Assembly: GCF_019599045.1 (NCBI RefSeq)
Contig: NZ_CP080623.1
Location: 952,501-1,016,500, forward strand
From: Roseovarius sp. SCSIO 43702
GTDB lineage: Bacteria; Pseudomonadota; Alphaproteobacteria; Rhodobacterales; Rhodobacteraceae
Direction of reading: 5' to 3'
Length of the DNA stretch: 64,000 nucleotides
The notes beneath the pieces are model-generated. The model saw only the letters and a program-made list of their open reading frames with translations, was not told the DNA's origin and ran no database searches. Below are positions 18,942-26,872 of the stretch, one piece after another (the stretch's first letter is position 1; every line of letters starts with the position of its first letter). A program made the translations under genes and the position numbers.

Positions 18942-19819
18942 GGCCCGCTCCCCTCGTCGTCGGTGGCCCGCCGCTCGCCGTAATGGACGAAGGGGCGCTC
19001 GTCGTCGGTGATGATCCGAAGCTCGCGCGGATCGTCGTCGTCGTGCAGCTCGTCGCCGCCGAGCGTGAAATGCCGCAGCACGCCGCCGAAGGCCCGTTCG
19101 AGATTGTCGCGGGTGAAGACCTCGTCGGTCGGCCCGTGGGCCAGCACCGTCCCCTTCACGAGGACCGTGCGGTCGCAGAATTCCGGCACCGAGCCGAGGT
19201 TGTGGGTCGAGACGAGCATCACGCGCCCCTCGTCGCGCAGTTCGCGCAGGAGGGCGATGATCTGCTCCTCGGTCTTCACGTCCACGCCGGTGAAAGGCTC
19301 GTCGAGCAGGATGATCCGCCCGTCCTGCGCCAGCGCGCGGGCAAGGAAGACGCGCTTGCGCTGGCCGCCCGAAAGCTCGCCGATCTGGCGATGTCGATAG
19401 GCGGTCATGTTCACCCGTTCCAGCGCCTCGTCCACCGCGGCGCGGTCGGCGGGTCCGGCCCGGCGCAGGAAACCCATATGCCCGTAGCGGCCCATCATGA
19501 CCACGTCCTCGACCAGCACGGGAAAGGCCCAGTCGACCTCCTCGGACTGGGGGACATAGGCCACGAGGTTCTGCCTCAGCGCGTCGCGCACCTTGTGGCC
19601 CAGCAGCGTGATATCGCCCTTCGCCACGGGCACGAAGCCCATGATCGCCTTGAAAAGCGTGGATTTCCCGGCGCCGTTCACGCCCACGAGCGCGGTGATC
19701 GTGCCGCGCGGCACCTCGAACGAGGCATCGCGCAACGCCGTGTGCCCGTTGCGGTAGGTGACGGTCACATCGCGCGCGACGATGCCGGCCGCGCTGTCCA
19801 TGGCTTCGACCGGCGTCAT
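18938..19819 (-). CDS. Metal ABC transporter ATP-binding protein (SitB-like)
   Basis: This 293-residue ATPase powers the transporter. The Walker A motif GVNGAGKST is at residues 46-54, the ABC signature is LSGGQRKR near 150, Walker B is [12 protein letters not shown], and the H-loop is STHNLGS. The C-terminal extension of about 45 residues is Asp/Glu-rich ([13 protein letters not shown]) and could interact with metal or with regulators. The start overlaps the binding-protein gene by 4 bases. Confidence 0.92.
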   Translation of the reverse strand: MTPVEAMDSAAGIVARDVTVTYRNGHTALRDASFEVPRGTITALVGVNGAGKSTLFKAIMGFVPVAKGDITLLGHKVRDALRQNLVAYVPQSEEVDWAFPVLVEDVVMMGRYGHMGFLRRAGPADRAAVDEALERVNMTAYRHRQIGELSGGQRKRVFLARALAQDGRIILLDEPFTGVDVKTEEQIIALLRELRDEGRVMLVSTHNLGSVPEFCDRTVLVKGTVLAHGPTDEVFTRDNLERAFGGVLRHFTLGGDELHDDDDPRELRIITDDERPFVHYGERRATDDEGSGP

Positions 19820-20727
19820 TCGGCCCCCCCGGTCAGCCCGTCCGCCACGGTCTGCGCGGTCACGCGCAGCAGGTCGAGATAGGTGGGCACGGGACCGTCG
19901 GCCTCGGTCAGGCTGTCCACGTAGAGCATGCCGCCATAGCGCGCGCCCGTCTCGCGGGCGACCTGCCTGGCGGGGGCCTGGCTCACCGTGCTTTCGCAGA
20001 AGACGACCGGGATTTCATGCTCGCGCACACCGTCGATCACGGCGCGCACCTGCTGGGGCGTGCCCACCTGGTCCGCGTTCATGGGCCAGAGGTAAAGCTC
20101 CTTCATCCCGAAGTCGCGCGCGAGATAGCTGAACGCGCCTTCGCAGGTGACGAGCCAACGCTTTTCCTCGGGCACGGCCTGAACCCGCTCGCGCAGGGGG
20201 GCGATGGTCTCGGCGATGCGGTCCTTGTAGGCGGCGGCATTGGCGGCGTAGGTCTCGGAATTGTCGGGATCGGCCGCTGAGAGCGCGGCCTCGATATTGT
20301 CCACGTAGATCAGCGCATTGTCGAGGCCCATCCAGGCATGGGGGTTCGGCTGCCCTTCGTAGGAACCCGAGGCGATGGAAATCGGGTCGATCCCGTCGGT
20401 CAGCGTGGCCGAGGGCAGATCGCCGAGATTGGCGATGAACTGCTCGAACCACAGCTCGAGATTCATGCCGTTCCAGAGGATGAGGTCGGCGTCCGATGCC
20501 CTGACGATATCTTGAGGCGTGGGCTCGTATCCATGGATCTCGGCGCCCGGTTTCGTGATCGACACCACTTTGGCCGCGTCGCCCGCGACGTTGCGGGCCA
20601 TGTCGGCAAGCACGGTGAAGGTGGTCACGACCTTGAGCGGATCGCCCTCGGCCGCCGCAAGCGGGGCGGCGGTGACCTGGGCAAGGATCGCGGCGATGAT
20701 CGCGGTTCTGAGACGGCGAAAGGACAT
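19816..20727 (-). CDS. Manganese/iron-type periplasmic binding protein (SitA-like)
   Basis: This 303-residue cluster A-I solute-binding protein has a signal peptide (cleavage probably after APLAAA, about residue 26). The predicted metal ligands are His65 ([13 protein letters not shown]), His130 (NPHAWM), Glu196 ([14 protein letters not shown]) and Asp271 (YVDSL). The His-His-Glu-Asp set is that of Mn/Fe binders such as PsaA and SitA, whereas Zn-specific ZnuA proteins have a third His and a His-rich loop, which is absent here. It is the first gene of the sitABCD-type operon and lies 26 bases downstream of a candidate Mur/Fur box. Confidence 0.9.
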   Translation of the reverse strand: MSFRRLRTAIIAAILAQVTAAPLAAAEGDPLKVVTTFTVLADMARNVAGDAAKVVSITKPGAEIHGYEPTPQDIVRASDADLILWNGMNLELWFEQFIANLGDLPSATLTDGIDPISIASGSYEGQPNPHAWMGLDNALIYVDNIEAALSAADPDNSETYAANAAAYKDRIAETIAPLRERVQAVPEEKRWLVTCEGAFSYLARDFGMKELYLWPMNADQVGTPQQVRAVIDGVREHEIPVVFCESTVSQAPARQVARETGARYGGMLYVDSLTEADGPVPTYLDLLRVTAQTVADGLTGGAE

Positions 20728-20753
20728 GGCACACTCCGGAGAAGTTTCTCACC

Positions 20754-20783
20754 TGCAAGCTATGATAATGATAATCGTTTGCA
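20754..20783. promoter_or_regulatory. Candidate Mur/Fur box upstream of sitA
   Basis: TGCAA (20754) and TTGCA (ending 20783) flank an AT-rich core containing GATAATGATAAT, in an otherwise GC-rich region. This combines features of the classic Fur box and the alphaproteobacterial manganese-responsive Mur box. Its location 26 bases upstream of the sitA-like start fits repression in Mn-replete cells. Confidence 0.6.
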
Positions 20784-20896
20784 ACTGGAAAGTTCCCGGC
20801 CTTGCCCAGAGACACGCGACGCCTTTCCTTGCGGGGTGGACGCCATAGGTTGTGTCGCGACCACCCGGCTTCCCAAGCGAGAGAGAACTCACCGCC

Positions 20897-21664
20897 ATGT
20901 ATGATGCCAGAAATTTCCGTCTCGACGATGCCGTCGCGCTCGTGACCGGGGCGGGGGCCGGGATCGGCCGCGCCATAGCCGAGACCTTTGCCGGCGCCGG
21001 GGCGCGGGTCATGGTCAGCGATCTTCACGCGGAGGCCGCCGAGGGGGTCGCCGCAGCCATTCGCCAGGCGGGCGGCGAGGCGGCGGGGATGGCCTGCGAC
21101 GTGACCGACGAAGGCGATCTCGACAAGGTGGTCTCCGCGACGGTGTCGCGCTTCGGCAAGCTCACCGTGCTCGTCAGCAATGCGGGCGGCGGCGGACCGA
21201 AACCCTTCGACATGCCCATGTCGGATTTCAGGCGGGCCTTCGACCTCAACGTGTTCTCGCTTTTCCGTCTCGCCCAGCTTGCGGCACCCGAAATGGAGAA
21301 GGCCGGCGGCGGGGCGATCCTTGCCATCACCTCGATGGCGGCGGAGAACAGGAACAGGCGGATGGCGGCCTACGGGTCGTCGAAGGCCGCAACCAGCCAC
21401 CTGGTCCGCAACATCGCCTTCGATCTCGGCCCGGCGAATATCCGCGTGAACGGGATCGCGCCGGGGGCCACGCGCACCGATGCGCTGAACTCCGTCCTGA
21501 CCGAGGAAATCGAGACACGGATGCTCTCGCACACGCCGATCAACCGGCTGGGTGAACCCGGTGACATGGCCAACGCCGCCCTCTTCCTGTGTTCCCCCGC
21601 CGCGAGCTGGATCAGCGGCCAGATCCTGACCGTATCGGGCGGCGGCGTGCAGGAACTGGATTGA
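20897..21664 (+). CDS. Short-chain dehydrogenase/reductase, 7alpha-hydroxysteroid dehydrogenase-like
   Basis: This 255-residue classical SDR has the cofactor motif TGAGAGIGRA (about residues 17-26), the NAG motif in LVSNAGGGGP near 93, and the catalytic Ser-Tyr-Lys set in ITSMAA and AYGSSKAA. The acidic residue in VSDLHAEA after beta-2 suggests NAD(H) preference. Overall layout resembles HdhA-type enzymes, but substrate is not predictable. The start at 20897 follows a purine-rich site (GAGAGAA). It is divergent from sitA and not obviously related to it. Confidence 0.82.
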   Translation: MYDARNFRLDDAVALVTGAGAGIGRAIAETFAGAGARVMVSDLHAEAAEGVAAAIRQAGGEAAGMACDVTDEGDLDKVVSATVSRFGKLTVLVSNAGGGGPKPFDMPMSDFRRAFDLNVFSLFRLAQLAAPEMEKAGGGAILAITSMAAENRNRRMAAYGSSKAATSHLVRNIAFDLGPANIRVNGIAPGATRTDALNSVLTEEIETRMLSHTPINRLGEPGDMANAALFLCSPAASWISGQILTVSGGGVQELD

Positions 21665-21760
21665 CCTTTCTGCCCCGCCGCGACGACGCGCGCGTCTTGC
21701 GACGGCGCCCTAACATGATTCCGAGATACTTCTTCTGCCTGCCCCCCAACCTGATACCCT

Positions 21761-21775
21761 CATTGCGACTCAATG
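21761..21775. promoter_or_regulatory. Short inverted repeat upstream of the reductase gene
   Basis: CATTG, five bases, then CAATG form a perfect inverted repeat 38 bases upstream of the reductase start codon. The 5-base spacing does not fit an FNR site (TTGAT-N4-ATCAA). Any regulatory role is speculative. Confidence 0.3.
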
Positions 21776-21812
21776 GCTGCACGCTTGCTCGTGAGAGTAG
21801 AAGGAGAAGCAA

Positions 21813-24485
21813 ATGACCCGTTTCCAACCCACCCGCCGCGCTTTCCTCATGGGTGCAAGCGCCGTCGGAGGCGCCGCGTATCTCCGTGGCTCCACCGCGC
21901 TGGCCTCGATCGATCCGAACTCGTTCACCGACCGCGTCTTCCACGCCACCCATTACGGCCCGTTCGAGGCGGTGGTGCGCGATGGCAAGCTGCTCAACAT
22001 CAACGCGATCACCGAACTCGACGCCCAGCCGACCGAGATGCTGATGTATGGCGTCAAGGACCGCACCTATGACAAGAGCCGCATCAACTATCCGATGGTG
22101 CGGAAATCCTACCTCGAGAACTGGGAAAACGGCGACACGAAGCCCGAACTGCGCGGCAAGGAGCCCTACGTGCGCGTGGACTGGGACACGGCCTGGAGCC
22201 TGACGGCAAAGGCGCTTCTCGACGTGGCCGAGAAGCATGGCAACGAGGCGATCTTCTCGTCCTCTTATGGCGGCTGGGCCAACGCGGGCAACTTCCGGCC
22301 CAACGTGATGCAGGGCCGGCTGATGAACCTGATCGGCGGCTGCACGAACACCCAGGGCGACTGGTCCGCCGGTGCGAGCCAGATCTGCCTGCCGCGCGTC
22401 ATCGGCGACATGGAGGTCTATTCGGCTCAGACCGCCTGGCCCGTCATCCGCGACCATACCGAGGTGTTCGTCTTCGTCGGGTGCGACCCGATCAAGAACA
22501 ACCGGATCGAATATACCGTCGCCGACCACCAGATGTATGGCCCCTGGGCCGAGATCCGCGACAACGGCGTCAAGTTCGTCTCGATCAACCCGCAACGCAC
22601 CGCCTCCGACGAGTATGTCGGAGCCGACTGGGTCAAGATCATCCCCAACACCGACACGGCCCTCTTCCTCGCGATGGCGAACCATGTCCTGGCCGAGGGG
22701 CTGGAGGACCGCGCCTATCTCGAGAAATACACCGTGGGCGCCGACAGGTGGATCGCCTATGTCAACGGTGACGAGGACGGCACGCCCAAGACGCCCGAAT
22801 GGGCCGAGCCGATCACCGGCATCGAGGCCGCGAAGATCCGCGAACTGGCCGAGTTGATGGCCACGAAGAGGACCGAGATCGCCGGCGCATGGTCGCTGCA
22901 ACGCGCGCAGCACGGCGAGATGACGCATTGGGCCATCGTCAACTTCTCGGCCCTGACCGGCCAGATCGGCAAGCCCGGCCAGGGTGTCGGTTTCTCGTGG
23001 CACTACGGCAACGGCGGGATGCCGCAATCCTTCAAGTCGACGCCCACGGGCCTTGCGCAGGGCCGCAACTGGGTCAAGGGGATCTGTCCGGCGAGCCGCA
23101 TCACCGAGATGCTCGAAAATCCCGGCGCGGAGTTCACCTATAACGGCCATACGGGCACCTATCCCGACGTGAAGCTGATCTTCAACGCCGGCAACAACTT
23201 CATGTCGCACCAGCAGGACACCAACCGCCTGATCCGCGCGCTCGAGAAGGTCGAAACCGTGGTCAGCGTCGATGTCTGGTGGACGGCCGCGACCCGCTGG
23301 TGCGACATCGTCCTGCCCGCCTGTTCGACCCTCGAGCGCGACGACATCAGCGTCGGCGGCACCTACTCGAACGACAAGATCTACGCGATGAAGAAGGTGA
23401 TCGAGCCCGTGGGCGAAAGCCTTTCGGATTATCACATCTTCGAGGGACTGGCGGACAAGCTGGGGCTCTGGACGCAGTTCACCGACGGGCTGGATCTGAT
23501 GGATCATATCGAAGCCGCCTACAACCGCTCGGCGGCCTCCAAGCACACGCCCTTCGAGCAGTTCTGGGAGCAGGGCTATGCCCGCCAGGACGCCCCCGAA
23601 TCCTCGCGCAGCTGGGTGCGGCACGGCGATTTCTACACCGATCCGGAAGAGAACCCGCTCCATACCACCTCGGGCAAGATCGAGATGTTCTGCGAGGAGA
23701 TCGCAAGCTTCGACCTCGAGGATTGCCCCGGCATGCCGGTCTGGATGGAGAAGCACGAATATCTCGGAAACGCGAAGGAAGGGCAGCTTCATGTCGTGAG
23801 TCCGCACCCGTGGTATCGCCTGCACAGCCAGATGGACCAGTCGGAGAACCTGCGCGACCTCTACAAGGTCCAGGGCCGCGAGCCGGTGCGGATCAACGCC
23901 CAGGATGCGGCCGACAGGGGCATCGAGGACGGCGACCTGGTCGAGCTCTACAACGATCGCGGCACGGTGATCGCCGGTGCGGTGGTCAGCGACGGGATCA
24001 TGCCTGGGGTCGTCTCGCTCTACGAGGGTGCGTGGCCGTCACTTGACAGCAAGGGCCGGTGCAACTCGGGGCTGGTGAACTTCCTGACCTCGACGCAGCG
24101 ATCCTCGGGGTTGAGCCAGGCGACGAGCGCCAACACGGTGCTGTGCGAGATGCGCAAATGCGAGGATCCCGAGGGTCCGAACATGGCCTATGAAAAGCCC
24201 GAGATCATCGAGGATTACGAGCTGGCCGAGATCGACGAGGATCTCCTCGGGCTCGACCGGGTCTATGAGATCACCGAGAGCCTGCTGGCCGATGCGAGCG
24301 AGGGCGAGAAGATATTCTACGAACGCTGCACGGTCTGTCACGGTCCGCGCGAGGTCTCGCACTTCACGCAGAACCAGTGGAAGGGGATCACGCCCTCCAT
24401 GTTCCCGCGGGCGGGCCTCGACGAGAACGAGGCGGCACTGGTCATGGAGTTCCTCATGGAGAACGCATCGGACGCGCCGGGTTGA
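21813..24485 (+). CDS. Periplasmic TorA/DMSO-reductase-type molybdoenzyme fused to a C-terminal cytochrome c domain
   Basis: This 890-residue protein is a bis-MGD molybdenum S- or N-oxide reductase of the TorA/DorA/BisC family. A Tat signal (TRRAFLMGASAVGGAA) directs folded export. The predicted Mo ligand is Ser185 in GDWSAGASQ. The active-site loop reads SYGGW (151-155); DMSO reductases have SYGW with Tyr114/Trp116, and E. coli TorA lacks the Tyr, so this protein keeps the Tyr but has an extra Gly. Homology to TorA continues to about residue 780. After that comes a region with CTVCH (839-843) and a possible distal Met in PSMFPRAG, a monoheme cytochrome c domain. No TorC/DorC-type donor or TorD chaperone gene is near. 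The ribosome-binding site AGAAGGAGAAG is strong. Confidence 0.88.
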   Translation: MTRFQPTRRAFLMGASAVGGAAYLRGSTALASIDPNSFTDRVFHATHYGPFEAVVRDGKLLNINAITELDAQPTEMLMYGVKDRTYDKSRINYPMVRKSYLENWENGDTKPELRGKEPYVRVDWDTAWSLTAKALLDVAEKHGNEAIFSSSYGGWANAGNFRPNVMQGRLMNLIGGCTNTQGDWSAGASQICLPRVIGDMEVYSAQTAWPVIRDHTEVFVFVGCDPIKNNRIEYTVADHQMYGPWAEIRDNGVKFVSINPQRTASDEYVGADWVKIIPNTDTALFLAMANHVLAEGLEDRAYLEKYTVGADRWIAYVNGDEDGTPKTPEWAEPITGIEAAKIRELAELMATKRTEIAGAWSLQRAQHGEMTHWAIVNFSALTGQIGKPGQGVGFSWHYGNGGMPQSFKSTPTGLAQGRNWVKGICPASRITEMLENPGAEFTYNGHTGTYPDVKLIFNAGNNFMSHQQDTNRLIRALEKVETVVSVDVWWTAATRWCDIVLPACSTLERDDISVGGTYSNDKIYAMKKVIEPVGESLSDYHIFEGLADKLGLWTQFTDGLDLMDHIEAAYNRSAASKHTPFEQFWEQGYARQDAPESSRSWVRHGDFYTDPEENPLHTTSGKIEMFCEEIASFDLEDCPGMPVWMEKHEYLGNAKEGQLHVVSPHPWYRLHSQMDQSENLRDLYKVQGREPVRINAQDAADRGIEDGDLVELYNDRGTVIAGAVVSDGIMPGVVSLYEGAWPSLDSKGRCNSGLVNFLTSTQRSSGLSQATSANTVLCEMRKCEDPEGPNMAYEKPEIIEDYELAEIDEDLLGLDRVYEITESLLADASEGEKIFYERCTVCHGPREVSHFTQNQWKGITPSMFPRAGLDENEAALVMEFLMENASDAPG

Positions 24486-24501
24486 GGCGCGCCCGCATCA
24501 C

Positions 24502-24546
24502 TCCGGCCGGCGGGCGGGACCACGTGCCCCGCCTTGTCCGGCCGGA
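24502..24546 (+). terminator. Intergenic hairpin between the reductase and TRAP protein genes
   Basis: TCCGGCCGG (24502-24510) pairs with CCGGCCGGA (24538-24546), with further pairing possible between the inner GGCGGG and CCCGCC. No T-tract follows. It could be a partial terminator or an mRNA processing/stability element setting different levels of the two proteins. Confidence 0.45.
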
Positions 24547-24597
24547 TCACCACGCGGCGCAGCCCATCGCGCTGCCCTGGACGAAGGGAGAGACCGC

Positions 24598-25701
24598 ATG
24601 AAATTCTCAATCGCAATCGGCGCCGCCTTGGCCGGCGCCCTGTCGCTCGGGTCGCTGGCCTCGGCCGAGACGATCCGCGCCTCGTCGAGCTTCGGTCCCG
24701 ATCACCCGCTGGCCCTGTCGATCTACCCCGAGATCAGCAGCAGGTTATCGGAGTTCACCGATGGAGCGTGGGAGATCGAGGATACACCGGAGGGCGTTGC
24801 CGCCCCGAACGAGATGATCGACGCGCTGCGTGACGGTACGGTCGATTTCGGCCCCGTGGTCGTGCCCTACTTCCCCGAGAACTACGCCGAGGCATCGCTG
24901 CCCTCCGAGCTTTCGGTGCTCGGAAGCAACAGTCTCGCCATCTCTTCGGCGACCACGGAATACCTCGCGACCTGCGCGGAGTGCCTGGCGGAATTCGCAG
25001 AGCACGGGCAGGTCTACCTGGGATCGGATGCGACGCCCCTCTACAACCTTCTCACGGTCAAGCCCGTCCGCACGGCCGAGGACCTGGGCGGCATGCGCAT
25101 CCGCGTGGGCGCACCCATCTTCGCGGCATTCGTCAGCAATCTGCGCGGTGTCGTGGTGCAGCAGCCATCCTCCGAATTCTCCGATGCGCTGCGTCGCGGC
25201 GTGGTCGCGGGAAGCTTCGGCGGCGACCAGGAGATCATCGCGGGCAATGTCCAGGACCAGGTGCGTTTCGTCACCAATATCGGCCTCGGCGTCTATAACG
25301 GCAACGCCGCGGCCATGGCGAGCCGGGCCTTGTGGGACCGGATGAGCGCCGAGGATCGCGCCGCGCTTGCCCGTGCGGCACAATACGGCATCGCGAAGGG
25401 TATCGGCGAGTTCGACGCCCAGGCCGAGGACGCGCGAACCACCGAAGGAATCGAGTTCATCGAGATGGACGAGACCCTGAAGGAGGCCAAGCGCACCTTC
25501 ATCGCCGATCACCTGCGCCGCGCATCGGAAACGCTCGAAAGGCGCGGCGTCGAGAATGCGCAGGTCAAGGCCTATCGCTACGCTCTCCTGGTCGGCAAGT
25601 GGGAAGGGCTGATCGGCGACGACATGACCGCCGAGGACGTCGGCCAGCTTCGGTACGACGAGATCTTCGGCAAGCTCGACATGACCGCTTACGGTCAGTG
25701 A
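24598..25701 (+). CDS. Orphan TRAP transporter solute-binding protein (DctP family)
   Basis: This 367-residue periplasmic protein has a signal peptide (cleavage near ASA-ETIRA, residue 23) and the DctP fold. The conserved arginine that clamps carboxylate ligands is probably Arg167 or Arg169 in GGMRIRVGAP. A CAEC pair (Cys126, Cys129) may form a disulfide; it lacks the His of a heme motif. No DctQ or DctM membrane subunits are nearby, so transport by a TRAP system cannot be assumed. It follows the molybdoenzyme by 112 bases on the same strand with a good ribosome-binding site (AGGGAGA), so a role in sensing or delivering substrate for that enzyme is a reasonable inference. Confidence 0.82.
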   Translation: MKFSIAIGAALAGALSLGSLASAETIRASSSFGPDHPLALSIYPEISSRLSEFTDGAWEIEDTPEGVAAPNEMIDALRDGTVDFGPVVVPYFPENYAEASLPSELSVLGSNSLAISSATTEYLATCAECLAEFAEHGQVYLGSDATPLYNLLTVKPVRTAEDLGGMRIRVGAPIFAAFVSNLRGVVVQQPSSEFSDALRRGVVAGSFGGDQEIIAGNVQDQVRFVTNIGLGVYNGNAAAMASRALWDRMSAEDRAALARAAQYGIAKGIGEFDAQAEDARTTEGIEFIEMDETLKEAKRTFIADHLRRASETLERRGVENAQVKAYRYALLVGKWEGLIGDDMTAEDVGQLRYDEIFGKLDMTAYGQ

Positions 25702-25734
25702 AGACGGGGCAGGGGGCGGATGGGCGGCGCCCGG

Positions 25735-25791
25735 CTCGCCTGTCCGGCCGGTAGACCGGGAGTCGGGTTGAGCGAACCCTCGACAGGCGAG
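25735..25791 (+). other. Branched stem-loop element downstream of the TRAP protein gene
   Basis: A perfect 10-base outer stem (CTCGCCTGTC at 25735-25744 with GACAGGCGAG at 25782-25791) encloses two smaller hairpins: CCGG-TAGA-CCGG at 25748-25759 and GGGTT-GAGCG-AACCC at 25765-25779. Together they form a three-way-junction-like RNA fold in the gap before tRNA-Lys. It lacks a T-tract and matches no RNA family known to me. It may be the 3' end structure of the TRAP gene transcript or a small RNA. Confidence 0.55.
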
Positions 25792-25855
25792 CGCGCCCAC
25801 GGACTTGTCGATTCCCACGCCGATCACGAGCGCAAGCGAGATACCTTCGATTGAG

Positions 25856-25931
25856 TGGTGAGCCGTGCAGGATTCGAACCTGCGACCCACTGATTAAAAG
25901 TCAGTTGCTCTACCAACTGAGCTAACGGCCC
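25856..25931 (-). tRNA. tRNA-Lys (anticodon UUU)
   Basis: The minus strand folds as a 76-base cloverleaf beginning GGGCCGTTAGCTCAG and ending with an encoded CCA. The anticodon stem-loop CTGACTTTTAATCAG carries the TTT anticodon (Lys), and the T-loop GGTTCGAATCC is canonical. It is transcribed opposite to the genes on both sides. Confidence 0.98.
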
Positions 25932-26038
25932 ACTGTGAGCGGTGTCTAGAAAGAGCGGGGCAGGGGGTCAAGCCCGAATTTCGCCGAAACCGATGCGAAT
26001 GCTGGATTCATTTCGGGTGGAGGTTTATATGCCCGCAC

Positions 26039-26872
26039 ATGAGCACCACGCGCGAAACCGGATTGCCCTTCATGAAGATGCACGGGCTGGGAAACGACTT
26101 CGTCGTGTTCGACGGACGTCCTCGAAAGATCGAGATCACGCCGGCACTTGCGCGGGCCGTGGGCGACCGGCATCGCGGCATCGGCTATGATCAGCTCGCG
26201 CTGATCGAGACGGGCGAGGGCGATGCGCATCTGAGCTTCTGGAACGCCGATGGCTCGGTCGCGCAGGCCTGTGGCAACGCCACCCGCTGCATCGCGCGCT
26301 ACCTGCTGGACGAGACCGGCAAGGACCGGCTTCACCTGACAACCATACGCGGCGATCTCTACGCGGTGGATGTCGGGGGCGGACGAACCTCGGTCAACAT
26401 GGGTGCGCCGATGACGGATTGGCGCGACATTCCGCTCTCCGAGGAGATGGACACGCTCGAACTGCCGATCGAGGGGGCACCGACGGCCACGAGCATGGGC
26501 AACCCGCATTGCACCTTCTTCGTCGAGCATGCCGAGGCGATCCCGCTCGACACGTTCGGACCGCGCTACGAGCATCATCCGCTTTTCCCCGAACGCACGA
26601 ATGTGCAGGTGGCGAGCGTGATCGCACCGGACCACCTGCGCATGAGGGTGTGGGAGCGCGGCGTGGGCGTCACACTGGCCTCCGGCTCCTCCTCCTGCGC
26701 GACGGCGGTGTCGGCGGCGCGACGCGGGCTCACCGGGCGCAAGGTGCGCATGGACCTCGACGGCGGCACGCTCGAGATCGACTGGCGCGACGATGGCGTC
26801 TGGATGACCGGCGAGACGATGCACGTGGCCGACGGCGTGTTCCGGCCCGAATTCCTGGACAGGGTAGAATGA
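26039..26872 (+). CDS. dapF: Diaminopimelate epimerase DapF
   Basis: DapF interconverts LL- and meso-diaminopimelate for lysine and peptidoglycan synthesis. The 277-residue protein has the paired catalytic cysteines Cys78 (QACGNATRC) and Cys220 (SGSSSCATAV), plus the N-terminal FMKMHGLGNDFVVFD motif. The second active-site loop reads ERGVGVTLASGSSSCA; the Glu found in enterobacterial ERGVGET is Val here, a position that appears to vary among alphaproteobacteria. The stop overlaps the mtaB start by 4 bases. Confidence 0.95.
   Translation: MSTTRETGLPFMKMHGLGNDFVVFDGRPRKIEITPALARAVGDRHRGIGYDQLALIETGEGDAHLSFWNADGSVAQACGNATRCIARYLLDETGKDRLHLTTIRGDLYAVDVGGGRTSVNMGAPMTDWRDIPLSEEMDTLELPIEGAPTATSMGNPHCTFFVEHAEAIPLDTFGPRYEHHPLFPERTNVQVASVIAPDHLRMRVWERGVGVTLASGSSSCATAVSAARRGLTGRKVRMDLDGGTLEIDWRDDGVWMTGETMHVADGVFRPEFLDRVE

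Noticed and set aside
21721..21812. FNR-type site upstream of the reductase
   Set aside because: No TTGAT-N4-ATCAA match is present; the palindrome seen has 5-base spacing and different half-sites.
21612..23825. 737-codon minus-strand frame opposite the molybdoenzyme gene
   Set aside because: The sense strand encodes a complete TorA-type protein with Tat signal and Mo ligand. The antisense frame has no recognisable motif.
24598..25701. CAEC in the DctP-family protein as a heme site
   Set aside because: A c-type heme motif needs CxxCH; the residue after the second Cys is Leu, so heme attachment is not supported.
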